Of a stretch of 64,000 nt of DNA, positions 19,149-26,295 are shown piece after piece. The notes below the pieces were generated by a model that searched no databases, had not been told where the DNA came from, and saw only the letters and a list, made by a program, of their open reading frames with translations. This DNA is from Pseudomonas sp. MTM4 (GTDB lineage: Bacteria; Pseudomonadota; Gammaproteobacteria; Pseudomonadales; Pseudomonadaceae), in the NCBI RefSeq assembly GCF_019355055.1, contig NZ_CP048411.1, forward strand, positions 2,383,501 to 2,447,500. The letters are read 5' to 3'. The translations under genes and the position numbers were made by a program. The stretch's first letter is position 1. Every line of letters starts with the position of its first letter.

Positions 19149-19392
19149 AATCAAGCAACTGATCATCGACGCCCTGGGTCTGGAAGACCTCGGACCGGAT
19201 GACATTCCGACCGATGAGCCGCTCTTCGGCGAAGGGCTCGGGCTGGACTCGGTCGACGCGCTGGAGCTGGGTCTGGCTATTCAGAAGCGCTTCGGCATCA
19301 AGATCGACGCCGATGCAAAAGACACCCGCAAGCATTTCGCCAGCGTCGACAGCCTGGCCGCCTACGTCAGCGCCAACCGCGCCGTCGCCTGA
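19129..19392 (+). CDS. apeE: Acyl carrier protein, first of two
   Basis: This 87-residue acidic carrier has the phosphopantetheine attachment motif GLDSVD with Ser41. It also has the typical PTDEPLFGEGLGLDSVDALE helix-loop. Together with the second ACP it should carry the starter and growing chain. Assignment to ApeE rather than ApeF follows gene order in described clusters. It overlaps the acyltransferase gene upstream and has 12 bp to the next ACP gene. Confidence 0.88.
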   Translation: MSQLQLEIKQLIIDALGLEDLGPDDIPTDEPLFGEGLGLDSVDALELGLAIQKRFGIKIDADAKDTRKHFASVDSLAAYVSANRAVA

Positions 19393-19404
19393 GGAGAGCC
19401 CAAC

Positions 19405-19662
19405 GTGAATACTCGTGACGAAATCTTCCAGACCCTGCGCGATGCGCTGGTCGAACTGTTCGAGCTGGAGCCCGAGCGCATCACTCTCGAAGCCAACCTC
19501 TATCAGGACCTGGAGATCGACAGCATCGACGCCGTCGACCTGATCGATCACATCAAGCGCCAGACCGGCAAGAAGATCGCCGCCGATGAGTTCAAATCGG
19601 TGCGTACCGTGGGCGACGTCGTCGAGGCGGTGTATCGCCTGGTGAACACGCAAACGGCTTGA
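19405..19662 (+). CDS. apeF: Acyl carrier protein, second of two
   Basis: This 85-residue ACP begins with a GTG (AGGAGAG just upstream) and carries EIDSIDAVDLID with the modified Ser at position 40. It differs from the first ACP in the residues around the serine (DSI against DSV), consistent with separate roles for the two carriers in aryl polyene synthesis. It overlaps the next gene by 4 bp. Confidence 0.88.
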   Translation: MNTRDEIFQTLRDALVELFELEPERITLEANLYQDLEIDSIDAVDLIDHIKRQTGKKIAADEFKSVRTVGDVVEAVYRLVNTQTA

Positions 19663-20318
19663 GCCACACCCAGGGAAGCCAGGCGCCGGCCGGCATACGG
19701 CCGGACAATGCGTCCTCACGCGCAAACGGACAGCATGCGATGCAAGTACCCGCTCGAACAGGCAAGGCGAACGCCAGCCGGCTGATTGGTCTAGGCCTAC
19801 TGCTGGCCGGCCTCGCCTATCCGTTTGCGGTGTATCTGGGCCTGGAGCACCTGTCGCCACGGCTGTTCGCCTTGCTGCTTGGCGCGTTGTGGCTAGCACG
19901 GCTGCTCGGCGGCAAACAGACACCACTGAGCCGCACCGTGGCGGCCGTGGCCTTGCTGTTCTGCCTGCTGCTCGGCGCCGCGGACGCCTCTGCGCTGCTG
20001 CCTTGGTATCCGGTGCTAATCAGCCTCGCGCTGCTCGGCCTGTTTGCCGGCAGTCTGTGTTCCGGCATGCCGATCATCGAGCGCCTGGCGCGACTGAGCG
20101 AGCCCGAACTGCCTCCGGCTGCGGTGCGCTATACGCGGAAGGTGACCTGGGTCTGGGTGGGCTTTTTTATCGTCAACGCCGGCATCGCCAGCGGCCTCGC
20201 GCTCTGGGCGCCGTTGAGCTGGTGGACGTTGTACACCGGGCTGATCGCCTATCTGCTGATGGGCTTGCTGTTTGCCGGTGAGTGGCTGGTACGCCAGCGA
20301 GTCAGGAAACGTATATGA
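19659..20318 (+). CDS. Integral membrane protein of aryl polyene clusters (COG4648-like)
   Basis: The product has about five or six hydrophobic segments and no catalytic motif that I can name. Similar membrane proteins occupy this place, between the ACPs and the ligase, in described aryl polyene clusters. The TTG at 19659 overlaps the ACP stop codon and keeps the coupled layout. The ATG at 19740 (MQVPARTGKANAS) would give a shorter N terminus nearer the first membrane segment, so the start is open. It overlaps the ligase gene by 4 bp. Confidence 0.7.
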   Translation: MSHTQGSQAPAGIRPDNASSRANGQHAMQVPARTGKANASRLIGLGLLLAGLAYPFAVYLGLEHLSPRLFALLLGALWLARLLGGKQTPLSRTVAAVALLFCLLLGAADASALLPWYPVLISLALLGLFAGSLCSGMPIIERLARLSEPELPPAAVRYTRKVTWVWVGFFIVNAGIASGLALWAPLSWWTLYTGLIAYLLMGLLFAGEWLVRQRVRKRI

Positions 20319-21994
20319 ACTGGATTTCATTGGAGCATCTGCTCGAGCAGGCGCCCAAGTCGCGTCAGGTTACCCTGGAGCCGACCCTCGACCACGCCGA
20401 ACTGCGCCAGCAGGCACTACGCCTGGCTGCCGGCCTGCGCAACCGCGGCGTCGCTCGGCTCGCGGTTCATCTGGAAGATGCCGGCGAGCTAGCTATCGCC
20501 TTGCTCGGCGCCTGGCGAGCCGGCGTGACGGTATTGCTGCCGGCGGATCTGCAGCCCGCGAGCCGCTCGCGCCTGGCGCATCAGGCCGATCTCTGGCTGA
20601 CGGATCAGGACGGCGACGCCCGGATTTCCGACCTTCTGGCCGAGCCGCTCGAAGGGGCGAAGCTGGACTTGGACCAGTGCCGCCTGTTGCTCTGCACGTC
20701 CGGCTCCAGTGGCAAGCCGAAACTGATCGACAAGCGCCTGCGCCAGCTGGCGAACGAAGTGCAAGCGCTCGAAGCACATTGGGGTAGCGAGCTGGGCGAT
20801 GCCTGCGTGATCGCCAGCGTCGCCGCGCAACACATCTATGGATTGCTGTTCCGCGTGCTCTGGCCACTGTGTGCCGGTCGCCTCTTTCTGCGCCGTGCCC
20901 TGCCATTTGCCGAAGACATCCAACTGGCCAGCCGTCAGCACGCCAGCTTCTGCTGGGTCGCCAGCCCGGCGCTGCTCAAGCGAATGGGCGACAACCTCGA
21001 TTGGGCAGCCCTGCGCGGCGTGCGGCGGATATTTTCCTCGGGTGGCCCGCTCGATGCCGATGCCGGGCAGCGGCTGCAACAGCGCCTGGGCCAGACGCCA
21101 ACGGAAATCTACGGCAGCTCGGAAACCGGTGGCATCGCCTGGCGCCAGGGCGGCACGCTGTGGCAGCCGTTCGCCGCCGTGCGGCTGACTCAAAACGACG
21201 ACGGCGCGCTGCAGATCGCCTCACCTTTCCTGCCGCCCGGCCATGTCGAACAAACCGCCGATGCGGCGCGTATCGAGGCCGATGGCCGCTTCGAACTGCT
21301 CGGCCGGCTGGATCGCATCGTCAAGCTCGAAGAAAAACGCATCTCCCTGCCCATGCTGGAAGCGGCACTGGCCACACACCCTTTCGTCAGCGAAGCACGC
21401 CTCGGCGTCATCACCGACAACCGGGCCTACCTCGGAGCGCTGGTTGCCCTCAGCGATGCCGGCCTGCATGCGCTGCGCAACGGCGGTCGGCGCGCCCTGA
21501 CCGAGACCTTGCGCAAACACCTGGCGAGCCACTGCGAGACGCTGGCCCTGCCACGCCGCTGGCGGCTGGTTCGGCAACTGCCCTGTAACGCCCAAGGCAA
21601 ACTGCCGCAGGCGCAACTCGATGCCGTGTTGCAGGCACCGCGCCCGATGCTGCCCGAGCGAATCAGCGCGAACCAGGACGATGACCAATGGCAGCTGAAG
21701 CTCGGCGTGCCGCTGGATCTCGCGCATTTCACCGGCCATTTTCCACAGACGCCCGTGCTGCCCGGCGTGGTCCAGATCGACTGGGCCATCAGCCTCGCCC
21801 GCGAATTGATCGAAGACCTGCCACCACGTTTTCAAGGCATGGAAGTGCTCAAGTTCCAGCAGCTCGCCCGGCCTGGCGATCAGCTGCATCTGACCCTTCG
21901 CTTCGACCGCGAGCGCAGCAAGCTGCATTTCGCTTACCGCAACGGCGACGCGCCCTGCTCGTCCGGTCGCATTCTGCTGGGAGAATACTCGTGA
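20315..21994 (+). CDS. Fused acyl-ACP ligase (AMP-forming) and hotdog dehydratase
   Basis: The 559-residue protein joins two functions that are separate genes (apeH and apeI) in the described Xenorhabdus and E. coli clusters. Residues 1 to about 440 form an adenylate-forming ligase: P-loop LLLCTSGSSGKPK (125-136), YGSSETGG (266-273), GRLDRIVKLEEKR (330-342) and the C-terminal lysine in NAQGKL (Lys429). Residues about 455-559 form a FabZ-like hotdog domain with HFTGHFPQTPVLPGV and a candidate catalytic His475. The ligase should activate the aromatic starter and load it on an ACP; the dehydratase acts on the 3-hydroxyacyl intermediates. ATGA overlap with the upstream gene and GTGA overlap downstream. 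Confidence 0.85.
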   Translation: MNWISLEHLLEQAPKSRQVTLEPTLDHAELRQQALRLAAGLRNRGVARLAVHLEDAGELAIALLGAWRAGVTVLLPADLQPASRSRLAHQADLWLTDQDGDARISDLLAEPLEGAKLDLDQCRLLLCTSGSSGKPKLIDKRLRQLANEVQALEAHWGSELGDACVIASVAAQHIYGLLFRVLWPLCAGRLFLRRALPFAEDIQLASRQHASFCWVASPALLKRMGDNLDWAALRGVRRIFSSGGPLDADAGQRLQQRLGQTPTEIYGSSETGGIAWRQGGTLWQPFAAVRLTQNDDGALQIASPFLPPGHVEQTADAARIEADGRFELLGRLDRIVKLEEKRISLPMLEAALATHPFVSEARLGVITDNRAYLGALVALSDAGLHALRNGGRRALTETLRKHLASHCETLALPRRWRLVRQLPCNAQGKLPQAQLDAVLQAPRPMLPERISANQDDDQWQLKLGVPLDLAHFTGHFPQTPVLPGVVQIDWAISLARELIEDLPPRFQGMEVLKFQQLARPGDQLHLTLRFDRERSKLHFAYRNGDAPCSSGRILLGEYS

Positions 21995-22791
21995 CCACGC
22001 TCACCCCAATCGCATCCGGCGCCGATCGGCAACTGCAGCTGGCGATCGATGAAGACTGGTTCAAACCCTGCGCGGTGGTGCCGGTGTACAACCACGAGCG
22101 CGGCCTGCCCGCGGTGGTCCGGGCGCTGCTCGCCGAAGAGCTGCCGTGCGTGATCGTCGACGACGCATCCAGCCCTGCTGCTGCAAAGATCATCGATGAG
22201 CTGGCGCAACATCCGTCGGTGCACCTGCTGCGGCACAGCCACAACCAGGGCAAGGGCGCAGCGGTGTCCTCCGGGCTTCGCGAGGCCTCCCGCCTGGGCT
22301 TCAGCCATGCGCTGCAGGTCGACGCCGACGGCCAGCATGACCTCGGCCGTGTGGCGCTGTTTCTCGACCGCGCCAGCCAGGCGCCGGATGCGCTGATCTG
22401 CGGCTATCCGGAGTACGACTCCAGCGTGCCGAAAGGCCGGTTCTATGCGCGTTATCTGACCCATGTCTGGGTGTGGATCAACACGCTGTCGCTGTCGATC
22501 CGCGACTCCATGTGCGGCTTTCGCGTCTACCCGCTGGAGCCGACCCTGGCGCTGCTCGACGCCACACCACTGGGCAAGCGCATGGATTTCGATACCGAGA
22601 TCCTGGTGCGCCTGCATTGGCGTGAGCAGCCGATGGTCTGGCTACCAACCCATGTCCACTACCCGGCCGATGGGGTGTCGCACTTCCGCCTGTGGCGCGA
22701 CAACCTGCTGATTTCCTCGATGCACGCCCGACTGTTCGGCGGCATGCTGTTGCGTGCGCCCGCATTGCTATGGCGTCGGTGGCGCGGATGA
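21991..22791 (+). CDS. Glycosyltransferase family 2 protein
   Basis: This 266-residue GT-A type enzyme opens with the nucleotide-sugar fold CAVVPVYNHERGL and CVIVDDASS, and carries the metal-binding DAD in QVDADGQHD (Asp111/Asp113). It also has GKRMDFDTEILVR, typical of dolichyl-phosphate-mannose synthase-like GT2 enzymes. The GTG start overlaps the stop of the ligase gene. In E. coli-type clusters a GT2 and an acyltransferase are, as I recall, fused in one ApeJ protein; here they are two genes. Confidence 0.85.
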   Translation: MTTLTPIASGADRQLQLAIDEDWFKPCAVVPVYNHERGLPAVVRALLAEELPCVIVDDASSPAAAKIIDELAQHPSVHLLRHSHNQGKGAAVSSGLREASRLGFSHALQVDADGQHDLGRVALFLDRASQAPDALICGYPEYDSSVPKGRFYARYLTHVWVWINTLSLSIRDSMCGFRVYPLEPTLALLDATPLGKRMDFDTEILVRLHWREQPMVWLPTHVHYPADGVSHFRLWRDNLLISSMHARLFGGMLLRAPALLWRRWRG

Positions 22792-23735
22792 CCGACAAGG
22801 CCGTCGCCGACTCGCACTGGGCCGCGCATCGCGAGCGCGGCAGCTTCGTCTTGATGAAGCTCACCGCTCAAGCCGTGCGCCTGCTCGGCCGACGCGCCAT
22901 GGCGCCGCTGTTGTACCTGATCGTGCTGTACTTCTACCTATTCGGTGGCCGCGCGCGGCAAAGCGCCTGGACCTATCAGCGCAACCTCGCCAACTGGAGC
23001 GGCCGCCACGATCTGGCCCCCAGCCGGCGCTCCGTCTATCGCCAGTTCATAGCGTTCGCCGATGCCCTGTTGGACAAGCTCGACGCCTGGGGGGGGCGCC
23101 TCGATCTCGGCAGTCTCGTGCTGCACGACCGGACGGATCTGGAAGCCAAGCTCGAGGCGCCACGCGGCCAACTGCTGGTCGGCTCGCACCTGGGCAATCT
23201 GGAAATCTGCCGCGCGCTGGCTGAAATGGGCCGCAAGGTGAAGATGAACGTGCTGGTGCACACTCGCCACGCTGAGCGCTTCAACCGATTGCTGGACCAA
23301 TCCGGCGCGGTCAACCTGCGCCTGATCCAGGTCAGCGAGCTGGACCCGGCCATCATGATGGAGCTGTCGCGACGGCTGGACGACGGTGAATGGCTGGCGA
23401 TTGCCGGCGACCGCGTGCCGCTGCATGGCGCACGCATCGCAAGCGCAGACTTTCTCGGCCAGCCGGCGAATTTTCCGCAGGGTCCGTGGCTACTGGCCGG
23501 GTTGCTGCAGTGCCCGGTGAATCTGCTGTTCTGCCTGAAACACGGCGAGCAATTCCATGTCCATCTGGAGCCCTTCGCCGAACGCATCCAATGGCGCCGC
23601 GGCGAGCGCGATGCGGTGGTGCAGCAATGGGTGCAACGCTACGCCGACCGACTGGCGGCGCACTGCCTGGATGCCCCCCTGCAATGGTTCAATTTCTATC
23701 CTTTCTGGAACAACCATGAACAACGCTGCAGCTGA
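22788..23735 (+). CDS. Lipid A acyltransferase-like (HtrB/LpxL family) acyltransferase
   Basis: The 315-residue protein has a hydrophobic segment MAPLLYLIVLYFYLF and the HtrB-type catalytic motif in GSHLGNLEICRAL (HxxxxE). The later GEWLAIAGDRVPLHG block is also typical of the family. It probably transfers an acyl (polyene) group to a glycosylated or lipid acceptor. The start is taken at ATG 22788, which overlaps the GT2 stop (ATGA); the longer upstream frame lies inside the GT2 gene. It overlaps the lyase gene by 20 bp. Confidence 0.82.
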   Translation: MTDKAVADSHWAAHRERGSFVLMKLTAQAVRLLGRRAMAPLLYLIVLYFYLFGGRARQSAWTYQRNLANWSGRHDLAPSRRSVYRQFIAFADALLDKLDAWGGRLDLGSLVLHDRTDLEAKLEAPRGQLLVGSHLGNLEICRALAEMGRKVKMNVLVHTRHAERFNRLLDQSGAVNLRLIQVSELDPAIMMELSRRLDDGEWLAIAGDRVPLHGARIASADFLGQPANFPQGPWLLAGLLQCPVNLLFCLKHGEQFHVHLEPFAERIQWRRGERDAVVQQWVQRYADRLAAHCLDAPLQWFNFYPFWNNHEQRCS

Positions 23736-25260
23736 GCCGGTGATCTTCGGCGAAAACCACCTGAGCATCGAGGATGTGCTGGCCGTGGCCGAGCGCCGCG
23801 CGCCGACACGCCTGCAGGGCGACGCTAACTTCCGCCAGCACATTGCGCGTGGCGCGCAATTTCTCGACACCTTGCTCGACCGCGAAGGCGTGATCTACGG
23901 CGTGACCACAGGCTATGGCGATTCCTGCGTGGTAGCGGTGCCGCTGCATCAGGTCGAGGCGCTGCCGCAGCACCTGTTCACCTTCCACGGCTGCGGCCTG
24001 GGCAAGCTGCTCGACGCCGAAGCGACCCGCGCCGTTCTAGCCGCGCGCCTGCGTTCGCTGACCCACGGCATGTCCGGCGTGCGCATCGAACTGCTCGAGC
24101 GCATGCAGGCCTTTCTCGAACACGACATCCTGCCGCTGATTCCCGAGGAAGGTTCGGTCGGCGCCAGCGGCGATCTGACGCCGCTGTCCTACGTGGCCGC
24201 CACCCTGGCCGGCGAACGCGAGGTGATGTACCAGGGCCAGCGCCGTAGCGCCGCCGAAGTGCATCGCCAGCTGGGCTGGACGCCGCTGACCCTTCGCCCC
24301 AAGGAAGCCCTGGCCTTGATGAACGGCACCGCCGTGATGACCGGCCTGGCCTGCCTGGCCTATGCCCGCGCCGATTATCTGCTCAAGCTGGCCACGCGCA
24401 TCACCGCGCTCAACGTGGTGGCGCTGGAAGGCAACCCGGAGCATTTCGACGAGCGCCTGTTCGCCGCCAAGCCGCATCCCGGCCAGACCCAAGTCGCCGC
24501 CTGGATTCGCCAGGACCTGGCGATCGACGCGCCAACCGCGCCGCTCCATCGTTTGCAGGACCGCTACTCCATCCGCTGCGCACCCCATGTCCTCGGCGTG
24601 CTGGCCGACAGCCTGGGTCTGCTGCGCCAGTTCATCGAGACCGAACTGAACAGCGCCAACGACAACCCCATCATCGATGCGGAAAACGAACGCGTGCTGC
24701 ACGGCGGGCACTTCTATGGCGGCCATATCGCCTTCGCCATGGACAGCCTGAAGAACCTGGTAGGCAACGTCGCCGACCTGCTCGACCGCCAGCTCGCGCT
24801 GCTGGTCGATACCCGCTACAACCACGGCCTGCCGAGCAATCTATCCGGCGCGCCGATGGCCACCGCGATGATCAACCACGGTTTCAAGGCGGTGCAGATC
24901 GGCGCCAGCGCCTGGACCGCCGAGGCCTTGAAAAACACCATGCCGGCCAGCGTGTTCTCGCGTTCCACCGAATGCCACAACCAAGACAAGGTCAGCATGG
25001 GCACCATCGCCGCCCGCGACGCGCTGCGCAGCCTGGAGCTGGCCGAGCAGGTCGCGGCGGCCACGCTGATCGCGGCCAACCAGGGCGTCTGGCTGCGCCA
25101 GCGCGATGCCCTGGCACGTCCGTTGCCCGCACCGCTGCGCGACATGCATGCCGAACTGGGCGAAGACTTTCCGCCGCTGATCGAAGACCGTGCGCTGGAA
25201 GGCGAGCTGCGCCTGTGTCTGCAACGTATCCGTCAACGACATTGGAGGCTGTATGCGTAA
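23716..25260 (+). CDS. MIO-type aromatic amino acid ammonia-lyase (HAL/PAL/TAL family)
   Basis: The 514-residue enzyme belongs to the histidine/phenylalanine/tyrosine ammonia-lyase family, which eliminates ammonia using a self-made MIO group. The MIO triad Ala-Ser-Gly is at 150-152 in SVGASGDLTPLSYV, the lid tyrosine is in YGVTTGYG (Tyr61), and NSANDNPIID is conserved. At the substrate-selecting pair, histidine lyases usually have Ser-His; here it is Phe90-His91 (FTFHGCGLG), so histidine is not the likely substrate. In the cluster it should supply a cinnamate- or coumarate-type starter for the ligase. It is not part of a hut operon. Confidence 0.85.
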   Translation: MNNAAAEPVIFGENHLSIEDVLAVAERRAPTRLQGDANFRQHIARGAQFLDTLLDREGVIYGVTTGYGDSCVVAVPLHQVEALPQHLFTFHGCGLGKLLDAEATRAVLAARLRSLTHGMSGVRIELLERMQAFLEHDILPLIPEEGSVGASGDLTPLSYVAATLAGEREVMYQGQRRSAAEVHRQLGWTPLTLRPKEALALMNGTAVMTGLACLAYARADYLLKLATRITALNVVALEGNPEHFDERLFAAKPHPGQTQVAAWIRQDLAIDAPTAPLHRLQDRYSIRCAPHVLGVLADSLGLLRQFIETELNSANDNPIIDAENERVLHGGHFYGGHIAFAMDSLKNLVGNVADLLDRQLALLVDTRYNHGLPSNLSGAPMATAMINHGFKAVQIGASAWTAEALKNTMPASVFSRSTECHNQDKVSMGTIAARDALRSLELAEQVAAATLIAANQGVWLRQRDALARPLPAPLRDMHAELGEDFPPLIEDRALEGELRLCLQRIRQRHWRLYA

Positions 25261-25678
25261 GACCGGCGTGCTGCAGGCCGAAGCCGAGATCCTGGTGCCC
25301 TTCTTCGACGTCGACTCGATGGACGTGGTCTGGCACGGTCACTACATCAAATACTTCGAGGTCGCCCGCTGCGCGCTGCTCGAACGCATCGGCCACAACT
25401 ACACCCAGATGCGCGATGCCGGCTACGCCTGGCCGGTGATCGACGTGCAGCTGCGCTACATGCGCGGCGCGCGGTTCAACCAGCGCATCATTGTGCGCGC
25501 CGACCTGGTCGAATGGGAGAACCGTCTGAAGATCAACTACCTGATCACCGACGCCGAGACTGGCGAGCGCATGACCCGCGGCAGCAGCGTGCAGGTGGCG
25601 GTGGAAATGGCCAGCCGCGAAATGCTGCTGGCCTCGCCGAAGGTCTTCGTCGAAGCCGTAGAGCGGGCCCTATCGTGA
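25253..25678 (+). CDS. apeK: Acyl-CoA/ACP thioesterase, 4HBT (YbgC-like) family
   Basis: This 141-residue hotdog thioesterase has the family block FFDVDSMDVVWHGHYIKYFE, in which Asp21 is at the catalytic position, followed by ARCALLERIG. The position in the cluster agrees with ApeK, a thioesterase of described aryl polyene systems that may release or edit ACP-bound chains. The start at ATG 25253 overlaps the lyase stop by 8 bp; it is followed directly by the LolA-like gene. Confidence 0.85.
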   Translation: MRKTGVLQAEAEILVPFFDVDSMDVVWHGHYIKYFEVARCALLERIGHNYTQMRDAGYAWPVIDVQLRYMRGARFNQRIIVRADLVEWENRLKINYLITDAETGERMTRGSSVQVAVEMASREMLLASPKVFVEAVERALS

Positions 25679-26295
25679 TGCGAACGATCAACCTGATCGC
25701 ACGGTGGACCCTGCTAACGCTAAGCCTGCTGTTCGCGAACGCAGCGCATGCCCAAGCCTTCGATCTCACGCAACTGGGCCAGCAATTGAGCGGGCCTGAG
25801 GTCATTCGCGGCACCTTCACTCAGGAAAAGTACCTGCGCGCGCTGCCTCAGCCGATCGTCAGCCTGGGTAGCTTCGTACTGGCTCGCGATCACGGTCTGC
25901 TCTGGTTCCTGCAGCAGCCGGTGCAGCAGGACTACCGCATCAGTGAAAAAGGCATCGCCCGGCGCGATCCAAGCGGCTGGCAACCGACCGACCAGCAAGG
26001 CCCAGCCGCACAGCAGAACGACCTGTTCCTGGCTGTGCTGCAAGGCGACACCGACGCCCTGCAGGGCGATTTCGAGCTGCAGCTTAGCGGCACCGCGCAG
26101 GCCTGGACGCTGACGCTGACACCGCGATCGAAGCTGCTCGGGCAGATATTCACCGCCATCCTCATCAGCGGCGGCGCCACGGCTGAGCGCATCGAACTCC
26201 TCGAAACCCAGGGCGACAGCACCGTGTTGTTATTGACCGACAACCAGATCGACGATCAGTTGAGCCCCATCGAACTTCATGACTTCGCCAACTGA
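25678..26295 (+). CDS. LolA-like outer membrane lipid carrier protein
   Basis: The 205-residue protein has a signal peptide (hydrophobic LLTLSLLFANAAHA, probable cleavage after AHA) and a LolA-type body with VIRGTFTQEKYLRAL and SLGSFVLARDHGLLW. LolA proteins carry lipoproteins across the periplasm; cluster-linked relatives probably carry the lipidated pigment. ATG overlaps the thioesterase stop by one base, and the gene overlaps the MMPL gene by 17 bp. Confidence 0.82.
   Translation: MRTINLIARWTLLTLSLLFANAAHAQAFDLTQLGQQLSGPEVIRGTFTQEKYLRALPQPIVSLGSFVLARDHGLLWFLQQPVQQDYRISEKGIARRDPSGWQPTDQQGPAAQQNDLFLAVLQGDTDALQGDFELQLSGTAQAWTLTLTPRSKLLGQIFTAILISGGATAERIELLETQGDSTVLLLTDNQIDDQLSPIELHDFAN

Noticed and set aside
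23716..25260. hutH of the histidine degradation pathway
   Set aside because: No hut genes nearby, located in a polyene cluster, and the substrate-selecting pair is Phe-His, not Ser-His.
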